A stretch of 64,000 nucleotides of DNA. Source: CAWCCP01 sp963701245. GTDB lineage: Bacteria > Patescibacteriota > Saccharimonadia > Saccharimonadales > UBA4665. Where the stretch lies: NCBI GenBank assembly GCA_963701245.1, contig OY969576.1:558001-622000 (forward strand). Reading direction: 5' to 3'. Below the pieces are notes generated by a model. It saw nothing but the letters and a program-made list of their open reading frames with translations, did not search any database and was not told the origin of the DNA. A program made the translations under genes and the position numbers. Positions 1 through 9,600 of the stretch are shown in pieces (position 1 is the stretch's first letter; each line of letters opens with the position of its first letter).

Positions 1-622
1 TCCAAAATTCAGGACCGTGTTTTAAAACTCTTGTATGGATTAGTTCATGTAAAAGCACATAGTCAATAAAGTCCCATGGTAACTGCATTAAATAAAGGTT
101 CAGAACGATTCTCTTATCTTGGTCGCAACTTCCCCACCGGCTTTTTAAAAGTTTTATAGATACTGAACGATATTCAAAACCGTGCTTCAAGGCAAGACTT
201 TTAAGTCTTTGTGGGAGCAAATTTTCGGCTTGTACTCGCAGTGCGCGAATACCTGCCGTTTCAGCGGCCTTTTGAACCGATGGGCTTTTAATGGTGTACT
301 GTGACGGGTATCGAACAATAATCTCTGAAGAGACAATACGAGTCGAGGGTTTTTTAATTAGAGGATCTGCAATGAAATTGAGATGATGAGCCTTACCAAT
401 TAACCGACCTTGTTCGAGCACTCGAACCGGTTTTTTCTTTTGTTCTATCCAAGCATATTTTGATTTAGCAAACGCCAAACCGCTGGCATACGATGCCCAA
501 TATGGAATACTTACTTTTATTTCGCCTTTAGAGTTAATGCTTAACCGTAAGCTTCTACTATTCTTACATTTATATATGGTGACAATAGTTGAATCGTCAA
601 TAGTAAATTGTTTATAGGCCAT
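1..622 (-). CDS. YgjP-like (DUF45) zinc metallopeptidase, C-terminus cut by window edge
   Basis: Reading the minus strand from an ATG at 622 gives an open frame to the window edge. It begins MAYKQFTIDDSTIV and has the family features: a motif around KSRWGSCD, then HELIH (the HExxH zinc site) followed by a third ligand His in LKHGPEFW, close to the edge. This arrangement is typical of the YgjP/DUF45 group related to M48 peptidases and SprT-like proteins; the substrate is unknown. The gene starts 20 bp after the end of the P-loop kinase gene on the same strand, so the two are probably co-transcribed. Only a few C-terminal residues should be missing, as family members usually end soon after the HGPEFW motif. 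Confidence 0.8.
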   Translation of the reverse strand, partial: MAYKQFTIDDSTIVTIYKCKNSRSLRLSINSKGEIKVSIPYWASYASGLAFAKSKYAWIEQKKKPVRVLEQGRLIGKAHHLNFIADPLIKKPSTRIVSSEIIVRYPSQYTIKSPSVQKAAETAGIRALRVQAENLLPQRLKSLALKHGFEYRSVSIKLLKSRWGSCDQDKRIVLNLYLMQLPWDFIDYVLLHELIHTRVLKHGPEFW

Positions 623-641
623 ACTTGAGCAACTATAGTGA

Positions 642-1298
642 CTAGCGAATCGAAATATTTCGTCTAGTCATATCAACTCGACCTTGGTTTGGAACCAGAT
701 TAACCAAGCCGGGTTTAATTACATGAGGATTCGCGTCATCTTGGCTGAGTACACCCATAGTCCTCAGTTTACTGATAACCGCACTTTGCTGCATATTAAA
801 TAAATGTTTACCACTTACAACGATGTATCCTTCACTTGATGTCGGATTTTGCATACGACTGATCATGCTATCAAATGTGGTACGATCCCAAGTGGCGGCG
901 TATTTGTCGTCAGCTCGCCTGCGGTCTCGTTTTACGCTTCTACTGAACGCAGTTTCCGGGTCTAGTTGAAACCAAACTAGAATAGGTTGCGTTCGAAATC
1001 GTCTTGCAAGGTCTCGAAGTACTAATCTTTGCGACGTACGCATCGCATTGACATCGTAAACAACACTTAAACCAGCAGATAAGAATTCTTCGGTCATATA
1101 ATCCATAATTTGCGCTACAACTTCGTTCTCTTGCTTATCATAGCGAGGAGTTTCAAATAACTCTCCTCTAATACGATCAGCTTGCATGTGTGCAGCTTGG
1201 ACATTTTCACTAAACTGACGTGAAAAATATGTCTTTCCAGAGCCTGGATATCCGTAGACCAATAGTAAAAACGGCTTCGAAGGATATATTTTCGCCAT
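642..1298 (-). CDS. Predicted P-loop kinase (AAA_33 / zeta-toxin-like fold)
   Basis: 218 residues. A Walker A motif GYPGSGKT sits at about residues 15-22, followed by QADRIRGELF, which resembles the substrate-proximal region of small nucleotide and zeta-like kinases. A central basic stretch (RSVKRDRRRADD) fits a lid region. The family phosphorylates small molecules or nucleotides; the substrate cannot be told from sequence. It is upstream of the YgjP-like peptidase on the minus strand with a 20 bp gap. The AT-rich 1299-1460 stretch separates it from tRNA-Trp. No toxin-antitoxin partner is visible, so I do not call it a toxin. Confidence 0.65.
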   Translation of the reverse strand: MAKIYPSKPFLLLVYGYPGSGKTYFSRQFSENVQAAHMQADRIRGELFETPRYDKQENEVVAQIMDYMTEEFLSAGLSVVYDVNAMRTSQRLVLRDLARRFRTQPILVWFQLDPETAFSRSVKRDRRRADDKYAATWDRTTFDSMISRMQNPTSSEGYIVVSGKHLFNMQQSAVISKLRTMGVLSQDDANPHVIKPGLVNLVPNQGRVDMTRRNISIR

Positions 1299-1462
1299 AG
1301 GTATATATATGTATAGCAGATAATCTATATCTTGAAAAGAAAATAGCTAAAATAATCAATAGTTAGTTATCTGATATTTTGATACTATTATGCTGCAATG
1401 CTATCGAATAAGCATTAAGAGATAAACTTGATAACACTTAAAGCATTATTAGGTGTTGATTA

Positions 1463-3133
1463 TTAATAATTAGCGCATTTAGGGGCATAGTACAACGGCC
1501 AGTATAAGGGTCTCCAAAACCCTAGATCGTGGTTCGATTCCACGTGCCCCTGCCAAACAGGAGAAAGTAGCTCCATTTGCAGATCATCCTCATTTCGACC
1601 CCTGTTATTGGGGTCATTTTGGTTGGTTCGGTTAAGCATATTTTCTCCTTCCATTATTGCTCGTGATTTTTGGCTCTTTTCGGCAATCGCTTGCACGAAA
1701 AATGAATACGTAACAGATACGGCATTGTCCTTATAAACGACTGAATCAAAGAGTTCGGTCAAAATGTTGCGTTTGGCATCATTACTTAACTCCTCACTTA
1801 AATACTCGGCTTTAGCACTTTGTGTCAGACGGATAAGGTCAATAGCTTCCTCGTGTTTCTGCTGTAAGGTCATATCAGCCACGGACAGATCATCTCGCAG
1901 GTTCTGGAGTTGCTTTTTGATATCGGCATGCTTAGTTTCATATCGCTCGCGAGTGACATCACCAGCCAACTTGTCGTCGTAAAGCATTTCATCCATTTTT
2001 TCTAACCGTGTTATGCGACTCTGGATTGATTGCTTGTGCTCTTCGATTGAGTTATTCCTATTCTTAAACTCATCCTCTAAGTGGCCAATGAGCCAACTCA
2101 CGACACTTTGTGAGGGGCTTATCAGGTTTTCTAGGCTGTCCAGTATGGATTCATGCGCGAGTTCCTCACGCAAGTATTTGTTGATTTTACAGTCGGCAAA
2201 ATCACGCTGGCACGCACCATATAAATGTCCCTTCTGTTTTTCCCAGGTAATTACTTTATCGCAATAACCACAGGTCATTACATTACGCAGAAGCGCGTCA
2301 AGCCGACGCCGTTTGTCTGGGCGTTTACTGTGGAGCTTTGCCTGTGCTGCCGTAAATAGCTCCTTGCTTATGAGTGGTTGGTGTGCGCCGGGATATGTTT
2401 CGCCGTTAAACGTTATAACACCCATATAGTAGGTGTTCTGAAGTAGCATATGAACTGCGCTTTCGGCTAATGGTCGACCATTGTAACTTCTGACACCGCT
2501 TTGCTGAAGAAACGCCCAGATGCTTGCTATTGATCCACCTGCCTGGACGTATAGTTCGAATGCCTTGCGTATGTAGTGGCCGGACTTAGGATCTGGCACA
2601 TGAATGCGCTTGCCGTTCTGGATTGTAGTCATATAACCGATGGGCGGGCGTGAGGGCATCCAGCCTTGCGCTAGCTTTTCGGCCCAGCCTTTCATAGCCT
2701 CTTCGCGGAGATTATCGGTGTATTTTTTGGCTACCGCCAAATGGATGTTCCACATAAACTTCACGTCGGATTTAGATTCTTTGTGAAGTCGCAGATTTTC
2801 TTTTACGGCATGCAATACTCGATCTTTGTCGGCCTGGAGCCAATCATCGATTGCCACGGCGTCACGTAGGTTTCTAGTAAGACGATCGGTTTTTTCGACA
2901 GCTAAGTTGTATATGTCATTCTTGGCAATGTACGATAAAAGTTCGGTGAATATCTTACGGCTTTTTTCTTTTGATGCGGTTTCAGCTATCTTATAGATTT
3001 TAATGACCCGTAGGTCGTTTATCTGACAGTAGTCCTGTAGTAGCTTAAGCTGAGAATCAAGCGAGTAGCCTTCATCCTCTTGTGACTTCGAAGAGACTCG
3101 AGCGAGTATCACTGCCGTGTTTTTAGATTTCAT
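1463..3133 (-). CDS. Large serine recombinase (integrase/resolvase family)
   Basis: 556 residues. The N-terminal resolvase domain starts AVILARVSSKSQ, with the nucleophile Ser in RVSSKSQ and DRLTRN further on. A PF07508-type recombinase domain follows (RPPIGY, then YYMGVITFNGETYPGAHQPLI). Next come a zinc-ribbon-like segment with CGYC plus later Cys (ACQRDFADC) and a coiled coil at about residues 360-430. It catalyses site-specific integration or excision through a 5'-phosphoserine-like covalent DNA intermediate. The last ~30 codons (after WQGHVESNHDL) are the antisense strand of tRNA-Trp, so the stop lies beyond the tRNA. This points to an integration site in the tRNA 3' end next to the recombinase gene. 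The start overlaps the upstream 75-residue gene by 11 bp. Confidence 0.9.
   Translation of the reverse strand: MKSKNTAVILARVSSKSQEDEGYSLDSQLKLLQDYCQINDLRVIKIYKIAETASKEKSRKIFTELLSYIAKNDIYNLAVEKTDRLTRNLRDAVAIDDWLQADKDRVLHAVKENLRLHKESKSDVKFMWNIHLAVAKKYTDNLREEAMKGWAEKLAQGWMPSRPPIGYMTTIQNGKRIHVPDPKSGHYIRKAFELYVQAGGSIASIWAFLQQSGVRSYNGRPLAESAVHMLLQNTYYMGVITFNGETYPGAHQPLISKELFTAAQAKLHSKRPDKRRRLDALLRNVMTCGYCDKVITWEKQKGHLYGACQRDFADCKINKYLREELAHESILDSLENLISPSQSVVSWLIGHLEDEFKNRNNSIEEHKQSIQSRITRLEKMDEMLYDDKLAGDVTRERYETKHADIKKQLQNLRDDLSVADMTLQQKHEEAIDLIRLTQSAKAEYLSEELSNDAKRNILTELFDSVVYKDNAVSVTYSFFVQAIAEKSQKSRAIMEGENMLNRTNQNDPNNRGRNEDDLQMELLSPVWQGHVESNHDLGFWRPLYWPLYYAPKCANY
1481..1555 (+). tRNA. tRNA-Trp (CCA anticodon), CCA encoded
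   Basis: The acceptor stem AGGGGCA pairs with TGCCCCT, followed by discriminator G and an encoded CCA. The anticodon arm is AGGGT, CTCCAAA, ACCCT, giving anticodon CCA for Trp. The T-arm contains GGTTCGATTCC. It lies entirely antisense within the 3' end of the serine recombinase gene, so it probably carries the attachment site used by that enzyme. Confidence 0.95.
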
Positions 3134-3350
3134 GTTTATCCTCCCGGTTTACTGTAATTGATCGGCCGTTGGCTAGTGTTTCTATTACACTAATCAGCTT
3201 GCGCCCGACTTCCTCGGCCTGATCATGTGTTATTGGGTACTGATTTTGGTGCTCGAGGATGACACGCAACTCCTCGATAGCTTCATAGTCCACCCTGAAT
3301 GATTGTGTGAGTATTGCTGCTATGTTATGTAACTTCTCTACTCCGCTCAT
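3123..3350 (-). CDS. Small hypothetical protein upstream of the recombinase
   Basis: 75 residues, acidic and probably helical (MSGVEKLHNIAAIL at the start, EELRVILEHQNQ in the middle). It is preceded by GGAGGGTTT, a good ribosome binding site, and its last codons overlap the recombinase ATG by 11 bp, so the two are translationally coupled. I do not recognise the family. Its position suggests an accessory protein of the integrative element, such as a directionality factor or regulator, but no motif shows this. Confidence 0.6.
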   Translation of the reverse strand: MSGVEKLHNIAAILTQSFRVDYEAIEELRVILEHQNQYPITHDQAEEVGRKLISVIETLANGRSITVNREDKHEI

Positions 3351-3419
3351 AAACCCTCCTGGCGAACATATAAAAAACGTACCGGAGATCGGTACGTCTA
3401 TAACTCGGCTAGCGAGCTG

Positions 3420-3623
3420 CTATTTATCCCAGGGTCGTCCCCGGCGTGGTTTTTCTTTCTGTTCAATCTCCACCAGTTTCTTAAGTTCCTTATCGCCAAC
3501 TTTAGCAAAGAGCTCTAAAACGAGATCATTCAAATTCATACCCCGTTCTTTGGCAACCTCCCTGACACGCTCGCGTACAGCTTTCGAAATCTTTACTTGC
3601 ATAGTGACAATCTTTATGGCCAT
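3420..3623 (-). CDS. Ribbon-helix-helix-like small DNA-binding protein
   Basis: 67 residues. A short N-terminal strand (IVTMQVKISKAVRERV) precedes two helices (REVAKERGMNLNDLVLELFAKV), followed by a basic tail KEKPRRGRPWDK. This is the layout of MetJ/Arc-type (CopG-like) repressors, which bind palindromes as dimers. Palindromes built on AGCA-A-TGCT lie just upstream of this gene (3648-3660) and at 3875-3910, making autoregulation plausible. The operator assignment is an inference. Confidence 0.6.
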   Translation of the reverse strand: MAIKIVTMQVKISKAVRERVREVAKERGMNLNDLVLELFAKVGDKELKKLVEIEQKEKPRRGRPWDK

Positions 3624-3647
3624 TAAGTCTATTGTAGTACAGACTTA

Positions 3648-3910
3648 ACAGCAATGCTATTTACCGCAAACTTCGCACTTCCTGGTGTGGAGCACGATAG
3701 ACATCAGATCCTCGTCTGGCGTTTCGTCTATGGTGTCAGCCAAGTCGTAATATTGGCAAGCGCATATTTCTGCCAGTACTTCGCATTCTAGTAATTCCCT
3801 GTCTGCTAATGTCATAATCTTACCCTCCGTTCCTACAGTTGCTAGCCGAATTATTAACGTACGACCTCTATATAAATAGTAATGCTATTTAAAATAATTA
3901 GCAATGCTAA
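3648..3910. promoter_or_regulatory. Family of three palindromic operator-like sites
   Basis: Three copies of an odd-length palindrome centred on AGCA-A-TGCT lie at 3648-3660, 3875-3889 and 3898-3910. The third is perfect over 6-bp arms (TTAGCA / TGCTAA). The others carry one mismatch. They flank the RHH-like gene and the 52-residue gene and sit before the replication-relaxation gene. A related half-site occurs near 25750, before the defence operon. Confidence 0.45.
3657..3815 (-). CDS. Small Cys-rich protein, possible zinc binder
   Basis: 52 residues from an ATG at 3815, preceded by GGAGGGTAAG as ribosome binding site. The sequence starts MTLADRELLECEVLAEICAC and ends HTRKCEVCGK. The CxC near residue 20 and the terminal CxxC suggest a metal site. 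The frame is short but well supported by the ribosome binding site and its position between the RHH-like gene and the operator cluster. No family recognised. Confidence 0.5.
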   Translation of the reverse strand: MTLADRELLECEVLAEICACQYYDLADTIDETPDEDLMSIVLHTRKCEVCGK

Positions 3911-4035
3911 TTACATATATTTCTGTGGATAAATACCTACTATGCATAGAAGGATAAATAGATATATTTAACAGGGGAGCTACTGCACTATTAACTCTCT
4001 CTTATTATATACTTACGTATAGGAGAGTAGTGATT

Positions 4036-4812
4036 ATGGAAGCGAGCGAAAAAGTAAACCTTACAAAGCAACAACAGCGTATCCTAATGCTTTTATTCAA
4101 GTTTCGTTTTGTCACCGCACCATCATTAGCACAAGTACTAAATATCCACCGTGTTAGCCTGTATGAAGTTCTAGAACACTTGGTTCGCCAAGATCTAGTG
4201 GTCAAAGTGTATGAGGAGTCTTGGCGCATTGATAGGAGGCCAGCATATTACTATTTAAGTAAATCAGGTGTCTCGGCTGTTCGTGGATTGCTTGATGTAA
4301 AAGAACCCGTTGTCCATGCCCTTTACAAGAATGGCACTGCTACCGATCAATTTATAAAACTTTGTATTGAAGTACTGGCTTGCTACACGCCTATTAAACA
4401 GAACATCCCTTCCGGCTCTGACCTATTCACAAAGACCGAGATAAACCGCTTTAAACAATTTCCGAAGAACCGGCCTGATCTTTATGTGCGAACGCCAGAC
4501 GGCCGTGAGGCAATGATCGTATTCGTGCAAGGAAGTCAGCCATATGTCATTAAAAAACGGTTAGATGAGATCATTACACATAATGAAGATGAGGGTTGGG
4601 ATGGAAGTTATCCCCGGATAGCGTTCGTGCTAAAAGACGAAAGTTCGAAAAATAGTTTCTTATATAAAACAAAAAGGCTCTTAGATAACATGGGGTTTGA
4701 TGAAACAGAACTTACCGTACTTGCGTCTACAATCAAAGCGGTTGCAGGTGGCCAAAATGATATTTGGTCGAATGCACTTTTCCCCAAGAAGTTATCACCA
4801 TTGCTTAGCTAG
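4036..4812 (+). CDS. Replication-relaxation-like winged-helix protein
   Basis: 258 residues from ATG 4036. I prefer it to GTG 4030 because AGGAGAG at 4021-4027 is then 8 nt upstream. The N-terminal third is a winged helix (QQRILMLLFKFRFVTAPSLAQ, then a wing with RRPAYYYLSKSG). The C-terminal part (RPDLYVRTPDGREAMIVFVQG) resembles the nuclease-fold-like half of replication-relaxation proteins found on plasmids and integrative elements. It probably acts in replication or maintenance of the element whose recombinase lies to its left. It is divergent from the small minus-strand genes and shares the operator-containing interval with them. Confidence 0.55.
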   Translation: MEASEKVNLTKQQQRILMLLFKFRFVTAPSLAQVLNIHRVSLYEVLEHLVRQDLVVKVYEESWRIDRRPAYYYLSKSGVSAVRGLLDVKEPVVHALYKNGTATDQFIKLCIEVLACYTPIKQNIPSGSDLFTKTEINRFKQFPKNRPDLYVRTPDGREAMIVFVQGSQPYVIKKRLDEIITHNEDEGWDGSYPRIAFVLKDESSKNSFLYKTKRLLDNMGFDETELTVLASTIKAVAGGQNDIWSNALFPKKLSPLLS

Positions 4813-4908
4813 TTTGACCGGCAAGTCTAAGCCAGAAAGCCCTACATCAGTTACCCTGGTTGATTTCTAGATTTCGAGCAGATTTATGCCATGCTCAGGG
4901 CGTGTGAA

Positions 4909-5223
4909 TTAGTACTCACTCGAAAGCATAATCGTAAGCACCCTTTTACAATTCTCAGACAACGGATCTTCACCGTATGTTAGAGTCTGGTCGTAGTAGT
5001 CTATTTTCCAGAACACTACCTGGCCAGACCATATGATCTTCCCGAAGTCATGTTCCCCGTACGGATCATTCGATACGGTAAAGTCATTGAACCTAACTAC
5101 CTCATCTAGTAAATCAGGCAAATAATCCAATGCCTGTACTCCGCGAGTAACCGTAACTCCATTCCTACTATGCCTAAACTCATCGTTTAACCTTGACACT
5201 TCTAAAGCATATGCTGTATCCAT
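4909..5223 (-). CDS. DUF3768 family protein
   Basis: 104 residues from ATG 5223, which has GGAGGGG 5 nt upstream; a longer frame to 5274 lacks such a site. The conserved DUF3768 string is clear: NDPYGEHDFG in the middle, FWKIDYYD, and the C-terminal RVLTIMLSSEY. The function of this family is unknown; members are common on plasmids and in accessory regions. It lies alone between the replication-relaxation-like gene and the surface-protein operon. Confidence 0.8.
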   Translation of the reverse strand: MDTAYALEVSRLNDEFRHSRNGVTVTRGVQALDYLPDLLDEVVRFNDFTVSNDPYGEHDFGKIIWSGQVVFWKIDYYDQTLTYGEDPLSENCKRVLTIMLSSEY

Positions 5224-5336
5224 ATACCCCTCCTTCATAGTATTAATGTCTTCTGAAGCGATTCGACCTACCACTTCAGCCGACCGGGCAAGGGCTGGAC
5301 TGGCCGGGTCAAGATGCAGCTCCCAACCGGAAGAAC

Positions 5337-5385
5337 GATCTTGATGCGGCCAGGTAAGCCCTTATACTAAAGAGGCAGTGGGAGG
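5337..5385 (+). promoter_or_regulatory. Promoter-bearing intergenic repeat, copy 1
   Basis: 49 bp with TTGATG (5341-5346), a 16-bp spacer and TATACT (5363-5368), then GAGGCAGTGGGAGG. The same block recurs at 12276-12324, and its 3' half at 13064-13093. Here it sits about 80 bp ahead of the TasA-like operon and is its likely promoter. Confidence 0.6.
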
Positions 5386-5466
5386 ATTCCTTTTAGTGGT
5401 GTAAGTAAACGTGCAGTTGTATACTGCAAGAGGATTAAAGTCAATTTTAATAGTGAGGAGGAAACA

Positions 5467-6009
5467 ATGCTTAAGATTAAAGTTAGCCCTTTGGCACGGG
5501 CCTTATTTTCTATTGGGGCAGTTGCGGCGTTAGCTACCGGAATTACATTCGCAGCCTTAAATAGTCAGGCAACATTATCGGGTAATACTATTAGCGCAAC
5601 GCAAGGTATTCAACTTAGTTCCGATGGTACAACGTACGGTGGTTCAATACCCGGCTTTGCATTTAATGTCACACCTGGTGATTCCACCGGTGTTAGCAAG
5701 ACGTTCTACTTAAAAAACACGACTACATCAAGCATGTCATTAAGTTTATCAGTTCCCGCAGCTGTAATCTTTACGGGGGGAACGGTCAATAATTCAGATG
5801 TCCACCTTGCACTGAACTGCACAACGCCGACTTTATCGCTCACAAGTGATCTTGGATCCCTGACATCCAGTCCGGTCTCCATCACCGGCACGCTTACCGC
5901 CGGCAGCACCGCTAATTGTACAGTCAACGCCACCATGACCAGCGATGCCATAACTTCAGGCACTAGCGTCACATCCAACAGCTTCGACCTCAAAATTAAC
6001 GGCGCATAG
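5467..6009 (+). CDS. TasA/camelysin-like secreted protein 1
   Basis: 180 residues with a strong ribosome binding site (GAGGAGGAAACA). A signal anchor at about residues 10-30 ends GITFAALNSQATLSGNTISA, the camelysin/TasA-type processing region normally cut by SipW signal peptidases. The mature part is Ser/Thr/Gly-rich and beta-stranded, with FNVTPGDSTGVSKTFYLKN similar to TasA-like fibre subunits. It is first in a three-gene operon ending in a SipW-type peptidase fusion. It probably forms or anchors a surface fibre; fibre formation is inferred from the family. Confidence 0.75.
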   Translation: MLKIKVSPLARALFSIGAVAALATGITFAALNSQATLSGNTISATQGIQLSSDGTTYGGSIPGFAFNVTPGDSTGVSKTFYLKNTTTSSMSLSLSVPAAVIFTGGTVNNSDVHLALNCTTPTLSLTSDLGSLTSSPVSITGTLTAGSTANCTVNATMTSDAITSGTSVTSNSFDLKINGA

Positions 6010-6018
6010 GTACAAAAT

Positions 6019-6588
6019 ATGAGGTTCATAAAAGGAAGATCTGCTGGGCCATCTTTCCTCTTGTCCATAGTGACGGCGGGTGCAGCAGTCGGGATAACCT
6101 ACGCCATTGTCAGTCAGCAAACGACCCTGGCCGCCAATTCGATATCCAGTGCGACCGCGGACTTGAAAATAAAGAGCACCAATAAAAACTGGTCGAATTC
6201 CGCACCGGGTTTCAAGATCAAAGACCTCGTACCCGGCAGTGGCGTGACCGAACCAATATATTTTGAGAACGCCGGCAAAGTGAGTCTGAACCTTTCAGCC
6301 CGTATCCCGACCCGCCCGGCACTTGGCGGCTTTACCGGCTGGAACAACGTACTGATAGATATCATCGGTAATAGTTGTGGCTCAACCGTACATACCACCA
6401 TTGCTTCTCTATTCAGTGCCCCAGTAACTGTACCGTGCGGCCCGCTATCTGCCGGAACCGCCGGTGACTCGTCTGTTTCAAATCACACCGGCAATTACTC
6501 TTTGCGTTTTGATATAAACCAGTCGGCAATAACCGGCACCAAAGCCACTGTCGGTTCGTTCGATATCCAGTTCACCGGAGCACAATAA
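6019..6588 (+). CDS. TasA/camelysin-like secreted protein 2
   Basis: 189 residues, 9 bp after gene 1. It has the same plan: a basic N-terminus (MRFIKGR), a hydrophobic segment ending GITYAIVSQQTTLAANSISS, then a beta-rich body with FKIKDLVPGSG and EPIYFENAGKVSLNLSARIP. Two Cys in the second half (NSCGSTV and VPCGPL) could form a disulfide; protein 1 also has a Cys pair. It is likely a second or minor subunit of the same surface structure, processed by the downstream peptidase. Confidence 0.75.
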   Translation: MRFIKGRSAGPSFLLSIVTAGAAVGITYAIVSQQTTLAANSISSATADLKIKSTNKNWSNSAPGFKIKDLVPGSGVTEPIYFENAGKVSLNLSARIPTRPALGGFTGWNNVLIDIIGNSCGSTVHTTIASLFSAPVTVPCGPLSAGTAGDSSVSNHTGNYSLRFDINQSAITGTKATVGSFDIQFTGAQ

Positions 6589-6605
6589 CATCTCAGGTAT
6601 TAGAA

Positions 6606-9600
6606 GTGACGCTTAAATTGCTTAAAATAATTCGATCTGTCAGTTACACACTGGCGCTGCTTATAGTTATTTCAAGTGCGCTATTGTTTGTTACCGCAAA
6701 ACTGCACGGCGATCAGATACTTACAATTCAGACGGGAAGTATGGCACCAACACTTCATAGGGGTGATGTCGTTGTTGTTCAGAAAGAATTACCAAGCAAA
6801 ATCAGACGCGGGGATGTCATAACATTTACAGATCCTGGTAACCCACGGCTAACTTTAACCCACCGAGTCGTCAACACACCGGCAATTTGGCGCAAAGATG
6901 AATTCCAGACTAAAGGTGATGCCAACAGCTTGGCAGATATGCCTATACAACCAAACGCTATTTTGGGTAAAGTTAGGTATTCCGTTCCCGAAATAGGCAG
7001 CATATTCAATTTTGTACGCCAGCCTTTGGGATTAATCATATTGGTCTATATCCCATCAATGCTTATTGTTGTTTCCGAATTACGCCGGGTAATCCGCTAC
7101 TACGGTGAACAGGAACCATATCGTGACCCTATTATGCGCAGGAAAAGACCCAAAAGTAGGCGGCAAAAATACATTATAAATCTATCTTCAACAGTTCCAG
7201 CATTATTACTTTTCATTGGCATTTCGGCTATAGCGTATGCTGCCTTAAGTGTAAATTCGTCCTTATCAGGAAATACTATAAGCGCGTCGGTACCGCAATT
7301 GCCGGTTTGTTATGTGTCTGGGACGCTTACTGAGAATATGACTTGGACACCTGATTGTGTCTATGTTGCTGACGATGTGGAAGTACCTGATGATATAACA
7401 CTAACGATTGATCCGGGAGTGATAGTCAAGGTTGAGAGTGGTGATGGAATCGTAGTCAGCTCCGGTGGTACCCTCAACGTCACCGGTACTTCCGGCAATC
7501 CGGTAATCTTTACCAGTACCAAAGACGATAGTGTTGGTGGTGACACATTGGGTCAGGGGCCAACGACTCCAGGTGTAGGAGATTACACTACAAGCATAGT
7601 CATGAACGGCGGCACAGTGAATGCCACATACGCACACTTCGAGTATGGGAGTGTGGATATTAGTGACGGCGGTGCTGATGGCTCAAACTTAACTGTAACG
7701 GATAGCTCTTTTACGAACGGTTACAATGGAATTAGTATTGGTGATGACAGCAGCGCTGAAACTCTTGCAAACGTTACTTTACAGCGCAATAACTTCACAC
7801 TGAACACCCCTACTGAAGATGACGCAATCACAGTTTGGGGTGATCCCGACCTTTCAGGCATTGTGCTATCTGGTACAAATGAGAATACCTTCACCGGTAG
7901 TGGGCCAAATGTTACCGTTGCATCATCGTATTCTGACGTTCCGTTAGGATCAACGTGGACTGTAGCAAGTACCAGTGGTGCAATAGTAGAAACCTATGAC
8001 AGTGACACCATAAACGGAGCACTTACTTTAGGCAGTAATGTGACTCTTGTTGAAGAATCTGGTAATCCGTTAACTGTGAACGGCACAATGAGTATAGGAG
8101 ATGGGGATATTGTGAAAAGCGACAGCGGTGGCATAACTGTCAGCTCCGGTGGTACCCTCAACGTCACCGGTACTTCCGGCAATCCGGTAATCTTTACCAG
8201 TACCAAAGACGATAGTGTTGGTGGTGACACATTGGGTCAGGGGCCAACGACTCCAGGTGTAGGAGATTACACTACAAGCATAGTCATGAACGGCGGCACA
8301 GTGAATGCCACATACGCACACTTCGAGTATGGGAGTGTGGATATTAGTGACGGCGGTGCTGATGGCTCAAACTTAACTGTAACGGATAGCTCTTTTACGA
8401 ACGGTTACAATGGAATTAGTATTGGTGATGACAGCAGCGCTGAAACTCTTGCAAACGTTACTTTACAGCGCAATAACTTCACACTGAACACCCCTACTGA
8501 AGATGACGCAATCACAGTTTGGGGTGATCCCGACCTTTCAGGCATTGTGCTATCTGGTACAAATGAGAATACCTTCACCGGTAGTGGGCCAAATGTTACC
8601 GTTGCATCATCGTATTCTGACGTTCCGTTAGGATCAACGTGGACTGTAGCAAGTACCAGTGGTGCAATAGTAGAAACCTATGACAGTGACACCATAAACG
8701 GAGCACTTACTTTAGGCAGTAATGTGACTCTTGTTGAAGAATCTGGTAATCCGTTAACTGTGAACGGCACAATGAGTATAGGAGATGGGGATATTGTGAA
8801 AAGCGACAGCGGTGGCATAACTGTCAGCTCCGGTGGTACCCTCAACGTCACCGGTACTTCCGGCAATCCGGTAATCTTTACCAGTACCAAAGACGATAGT
8901 GTTGGTGGTGACACATTGGGTCAGGGGCCAACGACTCCAGGTGTAGGAGATTACACTACAAGCATAGTCATGAACGGCGGCACAGTGAATGCCACATACG
9001 CACACTTCGAGTATGGGAGTGTGGATATTAGTGACGGCGGTGCTGATGGCTCAAACTTAACTGTAACGGATAGCTCTTTTACGAACGGTTACAATGGAAT
9101 TAGTATTGGTGATGACAGCAGCGCTGAAACTCTTGCAAACGTTACTTTACAGCGCAATAACTTCACACTGAACACCCCTACTGAAGATGACGCAATCACA
9201 GTTTGGGGTGATCCCGACCTTTCAGGCATTGTGCTATCTGGTACAAATGAGAATACCTTCACCGGTAGTGGGCCAAATGTTACCGTTGCATCATCGTATT
9301 CTGACGTTCCGTTAGGATCAACGTGGACTGTAGCAAGTACCAGTGGTGCAATAGTAGAAACCTATGACAGTGACACCATAAACGGAGCACTTACTTTAGG
9401 CAGTAATGTGACTCTTGTTGAAGAATCTGGTAATCCGTTAACTGTGAACGGCACAATGAGTATAGGAGATGGGGATATTGTGAAAAGCGACAGCGGTGGC
9501 ATAACTGTCAGCTCCGGTGGTACCCTCAACGTCACCGGTACTTCCGGCAATCCGGTAATCTTTACCAGTACCAAAGACGATAGTGTTGGTGGTGACACAT

